64,000 bases of DNA from Streptosporangium canum (GTDB lineage: Bacteria; Actinomycetota; Actinomycetes; Streptosporangiales; Streptosporangiaceae): assembly GCF_900113865.1 (NCBI RefSeq), contig NZ_FOQY01000036.1, positions 1 through 64,000 of the forward strand, given 5' to 3'. Below the pieces are notes generated by a model. That model was not told the DNA's origin, did not search any database, and was given only the letters and a program-made list of their open reading frames with translations. Below, in pieces: positions 8,908 through 17,125 of the stretch (position 1 is its first letter; every line of letters begins with the position of its first letter). Made by a program: the position numbers and the translations under genes.

Positions 8908-9190
8908 GATCAACCTCCTGTGGTGGTCGCCGAGCCTAGTCGAATCGGAGCGGGAAAGGCATCAGTCCCGACGTCGGCCAGCCTGCCAGGCGGCCCGCGC
9001 CGCTCCGCATCCAGGTCCGGCACGCGGGGATCCTCCCAAACGGGAGCCTCCCGTCTCCAGCCTGTCGCGCCCGTGTCCGGGCCGGAGCCCGCCGGCCCAT
9101 CCCGCCCCTCCCCTTCCTCTCCGGAGGCGGGACGCCTGTCCGGCCCAGGCCGGCGCGCCTCCGTGCCCGGGATGCTGCCAGCATGAAGGG

Positions 9191-9766
9191 GTGGCTCTCA
9201 TCGTCTCCTTCGGGGAAATCGCCGGCGCGATCCGGGAACTGCCGCCGTCGTGCGGGCCGGTCCGGGTCGTCGCGGTGGACGGTCCGGGCGGGTCGGGCAA
9301 GACGACCTTCGCCGGCCGGCTGGCGGCGGCGCTGGGCGCGCAGGTGATCCACAGTGACGACTTCCCCGTCCCGTGGGACGAGCCGCCCGTGGCGTGGTTC
9401 GAGCAGGTGGAGGAGCAGGTGCTCGGCCCGCTGGCGGCGGGGAGGCCGGGCGGGTACCGGCGCTACGACTGGGTCCGCGGCGTCTTCACCGACTGGGTGG
9501 ACGTGCCGGTCGCGCCGGCGCTGATCCTCGAAGGGGTCAGCACCGCCCGGCGCGCGACCCCGGCCGCCCTCACCGTCTGGGTGGAGGTGCCCGGCGAGCT
9601 CCGGCTGGCCCGCGCCCTGGCCAGGGACGGCGCCTCCTACGCGGCGCAGTGGCGGGACTGGACACGCGCCGAGGAGGAGTGGTTCGCCGTCGACGGCACC
9701 CGCGCCCGCGCCGACCTCCTCCTCGACGGCGCCGCGGTGCCGGGCGAGTTCGTCAGGCTCACCTAG
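9191..9766 (+). CDS. Uridine kinase-like P-loop NTPase
   Basis: This 191-residue protein starts at GTG 9191. It has a Walker A motif DGPGGSGKTTFAGRLA (about residues 29-44), an IHSDDFPVPWDE segment resembling the substrate-binding Asp region of uridine kinase/phosphoribulokinase enzymes, and a later ILEGV beta strand. It is probably a small-molecule kinase of the (d)NK/uridine kinase superfamily. Similar actinobacterial proteins are usually annotated only as uridine kinase or AAA family. The stop codon TAG shares the palindrome CTAG (9763-9766) with the stop of the convergent hydrolase gene. Confidence 0.85.
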   Translation: MALIVSFGEIAGAIRELPPSCGPVRVVAVDGPGGSGKTTFAGRLAAALGAQVIHSDDFPVPWDEPPVAWFEQVEEQVLGPLAAGRPGGYRRYDWVRGVFTDWVDVPVAPALILEGVSTARRATPAALTVWVEVPGELRLARALARDGASYAAQWRDWTRAEEEWFAVDGTRARADLLLDGAAVPGEFVRLT

Positions 9767-11784
9767 GGCTCCACCGGATCCGCCGCGCAGGGGGCGTCGC
9801 CGCAGACGTCGACCACCAGGCCGTCCCGGAGGAAGTGGGCCTTCTGCACGCGGGCGGCGGGGTCGTGACGCGGGTCCTCGTGGGGGTCGCGGCCGTACTC
9901 CGGGCCGAGCGGCGGGGTGTTGGTCGCCGGGGGCGCGGGGGCGCCGCTGTCCCAGACGACCAGCGCCGAGCCGGCGTACGGCCTGCGGGGCATGGACCTG
10001 AGCCCCCAGTACGGCGCCAGGTCGGGACTGCGCCCGGCGGCGAGGGCCGGCTGACGGATCCGGGCCCCGACCGTGCGGGCCTCCACCTCGGCCGTCACCG
10101 TGGAGACCTGGTGGTCGCCGAAGGCGACGTGCAGCAGCACGCGGTGGCGGGGCGAGCCGGCCAGCGGATCGTCGGTCAGGTGCTGGGCGTAGCCGTCCGT
10201 CTCCGCGCGATCCCAGAGCATCTGCATCAGCGCGAAGCAGATCTGCTGGGTCAGCCTGTCGGGGTAGGCGCCGTCCATCAGCCGCTGGAACGGCTGGAAG
10301 TCCACGCTGCGGTTGAGCAGCGTGCTGTAGTTCATCCCCGGCACCCCGAGCACGGCGTTGCGCACGTCGGGAGAGACGGCGACCAGCGCGCCGCCCGTGA
10401 TGGCGCCCTGGCTGTTGCCGTCGTAGGCGAGATCGGCCCGCAGGTCGATCAGCGACCTGCCCCGCCCGTCCTGGAAGGCCGCGTGGCCGGCGAAACCGTC
10501 CCGGGTGATCATCGCCCGGCCGAGGAGGACGAAGTTCAGCAGGCTCTGCTGGAGCCGGTCGGTGACCGTGCCGAACCGGGAGAGGTCTCCGAACACGCTC
10601 GCCACGTGCTGGACGTCCTCGTCGGACATGCCGATCCACTTGGTGGCGCAGAACACGAAGCCGTGCTCCCCCGCCATCGCCCGCACGTTGCGGGCACGCA
10701 CCTCGGTCGCCTTGCCGAGCAGGCCGTGGCCGTACAGGGAGGGGTGCGCGGGCCGCCTGAACGCCGAGCGCGGGATCTCGCACTGGTAGTGCGCCTTCAC
10801 CGTGTCGCCGAGCGGGCGCGGCAGCCCGTCGGGCCCCCGGTTGAGGTTCGAGCCCGGCGGGCCGCCGGGCTTGTCGAGGTAGTTCGGGACCAGGATCTCG
10901 CCGCTGACCTCGCGGGCGATGTCGGGGTCCTGTTCGGGGGCGAGGTCGGTGACGGAGGTGACGGTGAACTTCGGCGAGCGGCCCCTGAGCGTGCGCAGTG
11001 CCCGGTCGCGCATGGTCAGGACGGGACCGGCGATGCCCTGCTCGCTGGCCACGGTGAAGTCCCAGGCCAGCTGGAGTCCCCTGGCGTCCACCCCGGCCCT
11101 GGACAGGTCTCCGAGCGTCCGGTGGAGCGCGTGCTGCCGTCCGGCGAGCGGGTCTCCGGCGGGGAGGTCGTCGGCCAGGAGCCTGGTGAAGGTCTCCGGA
11201 GCCGGCAGGTCCTCGCCCGCGGCGTTCTTCAGCCCGCGCAGGGCGACGGCGTAGCGGTGGCCCTCCTGGAAGTTCTTCGCCGGCCGGATGACGAGCGCCT
11301 GCCGGGCGGGGTCGGCGGCGCCCGCGTCGAGTTCCGCCCAGTACGGCCAGCGCTCCCCGGTCCTGGTGTCGACGATCACGATGGGGGCGTCGCGGCGCAG
11401 GGACCAGCCGATGTCGGTGACGGGTGCGGCGCCGGTCCTGGTCAGATCGACGCCGGGTAAGTGTGCCAGGAGCATGGAGCCCGGGGAGAAGCCGTCGGCC
11501 GCGTTCCACTGGGCCGGGTCGATCGGGGCGCCCGCCGCGTTGCGGGGCATGGCCTCGGCGGAGAGGTTCACCCGCAGTCCGGTGCGGGTGCGCGCGCCCG
11601 TGGTGAACCAGTCGTTGGGGAACGGCAGCAGGCACTCCGCGCCGGCGATCGGGTCGCAGCCGCCGGGGGGCGACGGGGCCGGGGTCGCGTGACCTGCGGC
11701 GGAATCGGGGCCGGCCCAGACGGGTGCGGCCGTCGCCGACGTCGCGGCCAGTACGAGAGCCGCCACCACTGTGCGCAGGCGCAT
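9763..11784 (-). CDS. Large secreted alpha/beta-hydrolase-like protein
   Basis: This 673-residue exported protein starts at ATG 11784 behind GAGGAGG. The first about 27 residues are a Sec signal peptide (MRLRT, then a run of hydrophobic Ala/Val/Leu, ending near PVWAGP). The mature part is rich in Pro/Gly and has several Cys (GGCDPIAGAECLLPFPNDWF at the start). A nucleophile-elbow-like YDGNSQGAITGG (about two thirds along) and HPSLYGHGLLG suggest an alpha/beta hydrolase fold. No polymer-binding domain is recognised. Related proteins in actinobacteria are annotated as hypothetical or putative secreted hydrolases. It converges on the kinase gene with a four-base stop-codon overlap. Confidence 0.82.
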   Translation of the reverse strand: MRLRTVVAALVLAATSATAAPVWAGPDSAAGHATPAPSPPGGCDPIAGAECLLPFPNDWFTTGARTRTGLRVNLSAEAMPRNAAGAPIDPAQWNAADGFSPGSMLLAHLPGVDLTRTGAAPVTDIGWSLRRDAPIVIVDTRTGERWPYWAELDAGAADPARQALVIRPAKNFQEGHRYAVALRGLKNAAGEDLPAPETFTRLLADDLPAGDPLAGRQHALHRTLGDLSRAGVDARGLQLAWDFTVASEQGIAGPVLTMRDRALRTLRGRSPKFTVTSVTDLAPEQDPDIAREVSGEILVPNYLDKPGGPPGSNLNRGPDGLPRPLGDTVKAHYQCEIPRSAFRRPAHPSLYGHGLLGKATEVRARNVRAMAGEHGFVFCATKWIGMSDEDVQHVASVFGDLSRFGTVTDRLQQSLLNFVLLGRAMITRDGFAGHAAFQDGRGRSLIDLRADLAYDGNSQGAITGGALVAVSPDVRNAVLGVPGMNYSTLLNRSVDFQPFQRLMDGAYPDRLTQQICFALMQMLWDRAETDGYAQHLTDDPLAGSPRHRVLLHVAFGDHQVSTVTAEVEARTVGARIRQPALAAGRSPDLAPYWGLRSMPRRPYAGSALVVWDSGAPAPPATNTPPLGPEYGRDPHEDPRHDPAARVQKAHFLRDGLVVDVCGDAPCAADPVEP

Positions 11785-11975
11785 GCGCCTCCTCCTCGAA
11801 CCACGACTTGATCTAGCCGCAGCAGACCTCAGGAAGGCGTGCCCGTCAATGGAGGAGCGGCGAACAGGGTCTAAAACGTCACATTTCTCAGACGTCCGAC
11901 GTCGTTGAGGACCCCGCCCCCGCCGCACGGAGACCGATGCGGCGGCGATCAGGGCCGGCACCGTACCGGCGAGGC

Positions 11976-12025
11976 TTGACGTGCGGCGGCGTCAGCCTTC
12001 ATTATTTATCTACTTCATTAGTGAA
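11976..12025 (+). promoter_or_regulatory. Promoter and possible GntR operator before the GntR-ABC unit
   Basis: TTGACG (11976-11981) and CATTAT (12000-12005) sit 18 bases apart and fit a sigma-70-type promoter. The heptamer TTCATTA occurs twice (11998-12004 and 12014-12020), and the second copy continues into TTCATTAGTGAA with a TTCA/TGAA dyad. This AT-rich patch stands out in a GC-rich surrounding and directly precedes the GntR gene, so self-regulation through it is a reasonable inference. Confidence 0.5.
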
Positions 12026-12037
12026 AGGGTGTTGGCG

Positions 12038-12430
12038 GTGATCGAATTCCACCTCGACCGGGGGTCGGGGGTGGCGACATACCTCCAGCTCGTGCATCAG
12101 GTCCGGCACGCGCTCCGGCTCGGGGCGCTGCGGCCCGGCGACCGGCTGCCGACGGCCAAGGAGGTCGTGGCCCAGCTCACGATCAATCCGAACACGGTGC
12201 TGAAGGCCTACCGGGAGCTGGAGCGGGAGGATCTGGTCGTCGGGCGGCCCGGACTGGGCACGTTCGTGGAGCGGTCGCTGGGCGAGACGTCCATGAGCGA
12301 CCGCGTGCGGCTACGCGCCGAGCTGGTCCAGTGGGTGCGCAACGGCCGCCAGGCCGGCCTGGGCCAGGAGGACATGCAGGCACTGATCGCCACGGTCCTG
12401 GGCGACACGTTCCGAGAGGAGATCGCGTGA
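12038..12430 (+). CDS. GntR-family regulator, YtrA subfamily
   Basis: This 130-residue regulator has an N-terminal winged helix: VATYLQLVHQVRHALRLG, LPTAKEVVAQLTINPNTVLK and AYRELEREDLVVGRPGLGTF. A short helical tail follows in place of a ligand-binding domain, which is the YtrA layout. YtrA-type repressors usually control the ABC transporter encoded next to them, and here the stop overlaps the GTG of the ATPase gene. GTG 12038 gives the family's normal IEFHLD start; GTG 12029 would add three residues. The AT-rich repeats just upstream are candidate binding sites. Confidence 0.93.
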   Translation: MIEFHLDRGSGVATYLQLVHQVRHALRLGALRPGDRLPTAKEVVAQLTINPNTVLKAYRELEREDLVVGRPGLGTFVERSLGETSMSDRVRLRAELVQWVRNGRQAGLGQEDMQALIATVLGDTFREEIA

Positions 12431-13317
12431 CCGCGCCGGCCGCGTTGGAGGCCACCGGCCTGGGCAGGCGCTACCGGCGGACCTGGGCGCTGCGCGACTG
12501 TTCGGTGGCGGTGCCGTCCGGGCGGGTCGCCGCACTGGTGGGACCGAACGGCGCGGGCAAGACGACCCTGCTCCACCTGGCCGTGGGCATGCTCGCCCCG
12601 ACCACGGGCGAGGTGCGGATCTTCGGCCGGCCGGTCCGCGAGAGCATGGAGCGGATCGCGTTCCTGGCGCAGAGCAAGCCCCTCTACGCCGGGTTCCGGG
12701 TGGCGGAGATGCTGAGGTTCGGGCGCGAGCTCAACCCGCGCTGGGACGACGCCGCGGCCCGGCGGCGGCTGGCGGAGCTGGGCATCCCGCTGGAGCGGAG
12801 GGTCGGCGGGCTCTCCGGCGGCCAGCGGACGCAGGTGGCGCTGACCGTCGCGCTGGCCAAGCGTCCCGACCTGCTGGTGCTGGACGAGCCGCTGGCCGAC
12901 CTCGATCCGCTGGCCCGCGACGACGTGATGCGCGGCCTGATGGCGGCGGTGGCGGAGACGGGGCTGACCGTGCTGCTCTCCTCGCACGTCGTCTCCGAGT
13001 TGGAGGGGGTCTGCGACTGGCTGGTCGTGGTCAACGGGGGCCGGGTCCAGGTCAGCGGCGACATCGACGAGCTGGTCGCCGGGCACCGCCTGCTGACCGG
13101 CCCCGCCGAGACCGCCGACGCGCTCGCCGCCCGGCTACCGGTCATCTCGCGGGGCGGGGCCGGGCGGCAGGCCACCCTGCTCGTCCGGGACGCCACGCCA
13201 CCGCTCGACCCGCGCTGGACCGCCCGCCCGGTGAACCTGGAGGAGACGGTCCTGGCCTACCTCCGCGCCCCCGACCAGGCGACGCTCCCCCGGCCGTCTC
13301 TGGCCTCCGCCCGCTGA
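12427..13317 (+). CDS. ABC transporter ATP-binding protein
   Basis: This 296-residue ATPase starts at GTG 12427, overlapping the GntR stop. Walker A is GPNGAGKTT, the signature is LSGGQRTQVAL, Walker B is LLVLDEPLADLDP and the switch His lies in LSSHVVSEL. The C-terminal 60 residues are a variable extension. It is encoded with a YtrA-type regulator and a large permease, a typical actinobacterial export or stress-sensing unit energising an ABC-2-type membrane protein. The transported substrate (drug, peptide or lipid) cannot be told from sequence. Confidence 0.95.
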   Translation: MTAPAALEATGLGRRYRRTWALRDCSVAVPSGRVAALVGPNGAGKTTLLHLAVGMLAPTTGEVRIFGRPVRESMERIAFLAQSKPLYAGFRVAEMLRFGRELNPRWDDAAARRRLAELGIPLERRVGGLSGGQRTQVALTVALAKRPDLLVLDEPLADLDPLARDDVMRGLMAAVAETGLTVLLSSHVVSELEGVCDWLVVVNGGRVQVSGDIDELVAGHRLLTGPAETADALAARLPVISRGGAGRQATLLVRDATPPLDPRWTARPVNLEETVLAYLRAPDQATLPRPSLASAR

Positions 13318-13320
13318 CCC

Positions 13321-13470
13321 GTCCGGCCGGCCGCACGGACCCCCGCTCGCACGGCCGGCCACACGGAACCACCTGACCCGTACGACCGACCGCACGGAAC
13401 CACCCGACCCGCACCGCCGACCGCACGGAACCACCCCGCTCACACGGCCGGCCATGCGGGATCACCCGGA
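13321..13470. repeat. Degenerate 31-bp tandem repeat between ABC genes
   Basis: Five imperfect copies of a unit centred on CCGCACGGAACCACC begin at about 13331, 13359, 13390, 13421 and 13452 (spacing 28, 31, 31, 31). They fill the gap between the ATPase stop and the permease ribosome site. Copies are GC-rich and contain short GGCCGGCC-like dyads. They are adjacent without unique spacers, so this is not a CRISPR array. Confidence 0.75.
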
Positions 13471-13506
13471 ACGACCGGGACACACCACCCGGAAAGGACT
13501 TCCCTC

Positions 13507-14475
13507 TTGCTCTGGCTGACCTGGCGGCAGCACCGCACGCAGATCCTGGTCACCGGCGGCCTGCTGCTCGCCCTGGGCCTGTTGCTGCTCGTCTCCGGCC
13601 TGCGGGCGACCGCCTACATCTCCGAACACGCCCCCTCCGGCTGCCCGGGCCCGGCCGCCGCCTGCTCGGGCGTGAACTCGACGATCTACGACGACTACTA
13701 CCACCCGGTCTTCATGGTCTTCGGCCTGCTCCCCCTCGTCGGGTCCGCACTGGTGGGCACGTTCTGGGGCGCCCCCCTGCTGGCGGCCGAGTTCGAGCGC
13801 GGGACCAACGCGCTGGCCTGGACCCAGTCGGTCTCCCCCAGGCGCTGGCTCCTGGCCAAGCTCGGCCTCCTCGGCGGCATGGTCGTGGTCGCCGCCCTGG
13901 TCCTGTCCGCGATGATCAGCGCGTGGCTGCCGGTGTTCCACGGCGCGGTCGGTGACAAGACGCTGGAGCCCGGCACGTTCACGATCACCGGGGTCGTCCC
14001 GGCCGCCTGGTGGCTGTTCGCGTTCGTGCTGGGCGCCGCCGCCGGAACGCTCTTCCGGCGCACTCTCGCGGCGATGGCGGTGACCGTCGCGTTGATCGCT
14101 CTGACCATCCCCGTCGTCTTCTTCTCCCGGGACTCCTACGCCGAGCCGGTACGGACCGTCACCACCGGCTGGACGGCCCTGTACGACCGCGGCGGAAGCC
14201 TGGTCCGCGACGCGTGGGTCACCCCCGCCGGCCAGGAGGTCGTCACCCTGCCCGACGGGGTCTGCCCCCCGCCGCCCGGCGTGGACGCCCGCTCCGAGCG
14301 CGCCCAGCTGCTGAAGGACGGATGCCTGATCGGCGAGGGTTACCGTAAAGCCGTTTACCACCATCCCCCCGAGCGCTTCTGGCGCTTCCAGTGGACCGAG
14401 ACCGGCATCCTGCTCACCGGCGCCCTCGCCCTCGGCGGTCTCGCCGTCACCCGCACCCTCCGCCGCCGCAACTGA
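13507..14475 (+). CDS. ABC transporter permease
   Basis: This 322-residue membrane protein starts at TTG 13507, eight bases after AAGGA. About six transmembrane helices are visible (near residues 10-30, 75-95, 120-140, 165-185, 195-215 and 295-315), with an extracellular loop holding Cys pairs (SGCPGPAAACSG) between helices 1 and 2 and a large loop before the last helix. The MLWLTWRQHRTQ start and TFWGAPLLAAEFERGTNALAWTQS segment are typical of permeases partnered with YtrA-controlled ATPases. It belongs to the same unit as the GntR and ATPase genes, separated from them by the tandem repeat. Confidence 0.92.
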   Translation: MLWLTWRQHRTQILVTGGLLLALGLLLLVSGLRATAYISEHAPSGCPGPAAACSGVNSTIYDDYYHPVFMVFGLLPLVGSALVGTFWGAPLLAAEFERGTNALAWTQSVSPRRWLLAKLGLLGGMVVVAALVLSAMISAWLPVFHGAVGDKTLEPGTFTITGVVPAAWWLFAFVLGAAAGTLFRRTLAAMAVTVALIALTIPVVFFSRDSYAEPVRTVTTGWTALYDRGGSLVRDAWVTPAGQEVVTLPDGVCPPPPGVDARSERAQLLKDGCLIGEGYRKAVYHHPPERFWRFQWTETGILLTGALALGGLAVTRTLRRRN

Positions 14476-14519
14476 GCCCGACCGGGTCCGTGTCATCCGA
14501 GCGGCAGCGCGCTATCCAA

Positions 14520-14548
14520 GTGACAGAGCGCACACGCACGGGTACATT
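14520..14548 (+). promoter_or_regulatory. Sigma-70-like promoter without a recognised gene
   Basis: GTGACA (14520-14525) and TACATT (14543-14548) are exactly 17 bases apart, a good housekeeping-type promoter pointing rightward. No convincing coding gene follows on this strand. The predicted transcript would start near 14555, fold into the hairpins listed next and run antisense into the 3' end of the DUF3800-like gene. Confidence 0.5.
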
Positions 14549-14558
14549 AGATGTGCCG

Positions 14559-14622
14559 CCCCCTGCTGGGGGGAAAGGAAGTGAGCCCGGGTGGACCGCC
14601 GGACGACGGAAGCCCGGGCTTC
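14559..14622 (+). other. Two strong hairpins downstream of an orphan promoter
   Basis: CCCCC-tgct-GGGGG (14559-14572) forms a tight hairpin. It is followed by a purine-rich GGAAAGGAA and a GTG at 14581. AGCCCGGG (14584-14591) can pair with CCCGGGCT (14613-14620), and GAAGCCCGGGCTTC (14609-14622) is a perfect 14-bp palindrome. The set could be a small structured RNA, an attenuator, or the terminator of the DUF3800-like gene running the other way. No known RNA family was recognised. Confidence 0.4.
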
Positions 14623-14635
14623 GCGCTGTTGACCC

Positions 14636-15205
14636 TCAATTCACAGGGAAACGCTCGACGCCGAGGCCGCACCCCAAAGCCTTCAAGTAAGACTCCTGTC
14701 CCACCTCGGCTAGCGAAGCAGCTCCGGCGACAATGTCCGGCAACCACAGCAAGGGTTCCTCCTCCGGCGATTTCCAGGAAACACGGAGCTGGGGCGCCAT
14801 CGCATGACGGCCTCGCAACGCTTCAACCATCTCCCTGTCGCGGATGTCCAGCTCACTATGCCGCCGCTCAAAGATGACATCATCGACATAGCGTCGGCCG
14901 AGCTCCCAGAGCAGGCGTTCCATGCATTTACGGCGAGCGCGTTCCTGGCGGGCGCGGTCGAGACCGGTGCCGACGATGACGATGCCGCAGGGCCGAAGGG
15001 CACCCACGGCGTCGATCAACTGGACGCGGCGCTTGTCGTTCTCGTCTCGCCAATGGAGCCGGCGCTGCCTACGCAGGAGCAACCCGCGAAGAACTGTGCG
15101 GCAAGTCTCCGCATACGTCGGAGGGACCAGGACAGCCGCCATCAGGTACAGGCCTGATGACACCCGCATCGACTCGTCGACGTACGCGGAGTGAGGGGGA
15201 TTCAC
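14636..15205 (-). CDS. DUF3800-like protein (probable RNase H-fold)
   Basis: This 189-residue protein starts at GTG 15205. The N-terminal SAYVDESM motif, a middle acidic segment (RRHSELDIRDREMVEAL) and the C-terminal LWLPDIVAGAASLAE motif match, by eye, the acidic positions of DUF3800 proteins, which are thought to have an RNase H-like metal-dependent fold. DUF3800 genes are frequent in mobile and defence-associated regions, and this gene sits alone between unrelated units. Its upstream region holds a perfect 10-bp inverted repeat, suggesting self-regulation. Nuclease activity is inference. Confidence 0.7.
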   Translation of the reverse strand: MNPPHSAYVDESMRVSSGLYLMAAVLVPPTYAETCRTVLRGLLLRRQRRLHWRDENDKRRVQLIDAVGALRPCGIVIVGTGLDRARQERARRKCMERLLWELGRRYVDDVIFERRHSELDIRDREMVEALRGRHAMAPQLRVSWKSPEEEPLLWLPDIVAGAASLAEVGQESYLKALGCGLGVERFPVN

Positions 15206-15210
15206 GCCAG

Positions 15211-15254
15211 ATCACGCTAGCTGCGATAATCACCTAGCGTGATGTATTCATCAC
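15211..15254. promoter_or_regulatory. Nested inverted repeats upstream of the DUF3800-like gene
   Basis: ATCACGCTAG (15211-15220) and CTAGCGTGAT (15234-15243) are a perfect 10-bp inverted repeat with a 13-base loop. GTGATG (15239-15244) and CATCAC (15249-15254) form a second dyad overlapping the first. They lie directly before the GTG start of the DUF3800-like gene and reach the stop of the HyuB gene. On the minus strand GATTAT inside the loop could be a -10 box, so an operator over a promoter is likely; termination of the HyuB transcript is the alternative. Confidence 0.55.
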
Positions 15255-17125
15255 ATGAAGTCCACCTCTGCGTACGGCAGGCCGCCCGACAGGGACGGGA
15301 AACCGGGGCCCCGGTCGAAGAAGGGCGCGCGGGCCGGCAGGAGCGCCCGCAGCTCCGCGCGGCGCAGCGCGGTGGCCTCGGCGTCGACCCGGAGGTCGTC
15401 GCGGGAGCCGTGCAGGACGACGCCGTAGTCGTCGCGGGCTCCCTCGGCCGAGACCTTGCCGTCCCGGACGTCCGCGGCCACCAGCGCGGGGTCGCGCTCC
15501 AGCGGCGAGCCCCAGCCGCCGCCTCCGGTGGTGCGCACCCGGATGACCTCGCCCGCGCGGACCGGCGAGTCGTCCACCAGGCCCTCCATCTCCCGCCCCT
15601 CGATCTCCACGACGAAGGGCCGCCCGGCACGGCCGCCGTTCACGCCCCAGCAGGACAGGATCGAGCGGTCGGCGATGGACATGAACGAGGCGTCGCGCAG
15701 CATCCGCAGATGCTTGTCGTATCCGAGGCCGCCCCGGTAGAGGCCGGGACCGCCGGAGTCCTGGGCCAGGCCGAGCCGCTCGACCCGGAACGGCCAGCGG
15801 GACTCGGCGAACTCGACCGGGATGTTGCGCGAGTCGGGGACGACGTGGATGGTGTCCTCTCCGTCGGCGTACCACCGGCCGCCGGAACCCCCGCCCAGGA
15901 CCTCCCGCATCAGGTACGGCGTGCCGCCGGCGTCGTCGCCGTAGACGCCGGTGTAGCGGATGGTCTCCTGGTCGGCGGGCATCCTGCCGCCGGTCGCCTT
16001 GGCCAGCACCCCCGCCAGGACGCCCAGCAGCCGCAGGATCACGAACGTCCGGGCGTTCGTGGGAGCCGGGAAGATCGGCGTGAGCAGCGTCCCCTTCTCC
16101 GGGAACCTCATCTCGATCAGCGGGACGACGCCCTCGTTGACGTCCAGCTCGGCCATCCGCTCCGGCGTCTCGGCCAGGTTGCGCAGGATCGGCGCGAGCC
16201 ACTTCTTCAGGAACACCCCGTCCGCGTAGTCGCCCGCGTGGTTGATCGGCCCCTTGGCCTGCGGGGACGTGCCCGTGAAGTCGATGACCAGCGGCACCTG
16301 CGCGGAGTGGTCCACGGTGAGGGTCATCCGCTGGGTGTGCAGGCGGGGCTCGTCCACGCCGTCGTGCTCGGCGTAGTCCTCCCACACGTGTGTGCCCTCG
16401 GGGATCCTGGCCAGCAGCTCCCTGCGGAACGTCTCGGTGGTCTTGGAGATGATCGCGTCGAAGCAGTCCTCGACCGCCTCGCGCCCGTAGCGGTCGAACA
16501 GCTCCCCCAGCCGCCGCGCGCCCATCAGGCAGGCCGAGCACTCGGCGTCCAGGTCTCCGGCGAGCGAGTCGGGCATCCGCGAGTTCCGCGTCATGATCGT
16601 GAGCGCCGCCCGGTTGGGCACGCCCCGGTCCCAGAGCTTGATCGGCGGGACCATCAGGCCCTCCTCGAACACGCTCCGCGCGTGGGAGGGCATCGACCCG
16701 GGGACCGCTCCGCCGATGTCGTCGTGGTGCCCGAACGCCTGCACGAAGGCGACCACGGCGCCGTCGTGGAAGACCGGGACCGTCACGCACAGGTCGGGCA
16801 GGTGCCCGATGCCGCCCTCGGACAGGTAGACGTCGTTGTGGAAGAACACGTCGCCGGGGTTCATCCCGGCGACGGGGAAATCCCTGACGACGGGCTGGAC
16901 CAGCGCCGAGTAGGACCTGCCGGTCAGCTTGCGCAGCCGTACGTCGTGGATGCCCGCCCGGAAGTCGTGCGCGTCGCGGATCATCGGCGAGCGGGCCGTG
17001 CGCGCGATGGCGGTCTCGACCTCCTTCTCCACCGACGCGAGCGTGCCCTCCACGATCTCCACCAGCACCGGGTCCGCGCTGTGCACCGGCCGCTCACCGT
17101 CCTTCCTCCGCGCCCGCTCAGCCAC
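15251..17125 (-). CDS. Hydantoinase B/oxoprolinase family protein (HyuB)
   Basis: This 624-residue protein has the full length of the HyuB family, the second subunit of ATP-dependent hydantoinases, 5-oxoprolinases and acetone/acetophenone carboxylases. Family features are the N-terminal EIVEGTLASVEKEVETAIAR helix, the MNPGDVFFHNDVYLSEGG segment, QAFGHHDDIGG (probable metal ligands) and a C-terminal glycine-rich RTTGGGGWGSPLERDP. It starts at GTG 17125, overlapping the HyuA stop by 8 bases. Without a third subunit gene, an N-methylhydantoinase/oxoprolinase-type reaction is as likely as carboxylation. Confidence 0.92.
   Translation of the reverse strand: MAERARRKDGERPVHSADPVLVEIVEGTLASVEKEVETAIARTARSPMIRDAHDFRAGIHDVRLRKLTGRSYSALVQPVVRDFPVAGMNPGDVFFHNDVYLSEGGIGHLPDLCVTVPVFHDGAVVAFVQAFGHHDDIGGAVPGSMPSHARSVFEEGLMVPPIKLWDRGVPNRAALTIMTRNSRMPDSLAGDLDAECSACLMGARRLGELFDRYGREAVEDCFDAIISKTTETFRRELLARIPEGTHVWEDYAEHDGVDEPRLHTQRMTLTVDHSAQVPLVIDFTGTSPQAKGPINHAGDYADGVFLKKWLAPILRNLAETPERMAELDVNEGVVPLIEMRFPEKGTLLTPIFPAPTNARTFVILRLLGVLAGVLAKATGGRMPADQETIRYTGVYGDDAGGTPYLMREVLGGGSGGRWYADGEDTIHVVPDSRNIPVEFAESRWPFRVERLGLAQDSGGPGLYRGGLGYDKHLRMLRDASFMSIADRSILSCWGVNGGRAGRPFVVEIEGREMEGLVDDSPVRAGEVIRVRTTGGGGWGSPLERDPALVAADVRDGKVSAEGARDDYGVVLHGSRDDLRVDAEATALRRAELRALLPARAPFFDRGPGFPSLSGGLPYAEVDFM

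Noticed and set aside
8936..11635. Long minus-strand frame of about 900 codons
   Set aside because: It runs in another frame over the secreted hydrolase and kinase genes and has no motifs; it is a composition artefact.
13321..13470. Possible CRISPR array
   Set aside because: Repeats are adjacent and degenerate without unique spacers, and no cas gene is present in the window.
14551..14877. Short plus-strand frame downstream of the orphan promoter as a gene
   Set aside because: It overlaps the DUF3800-like gene in antisense and its composition looks like a shadow; only the promoter and hairpins are kept.
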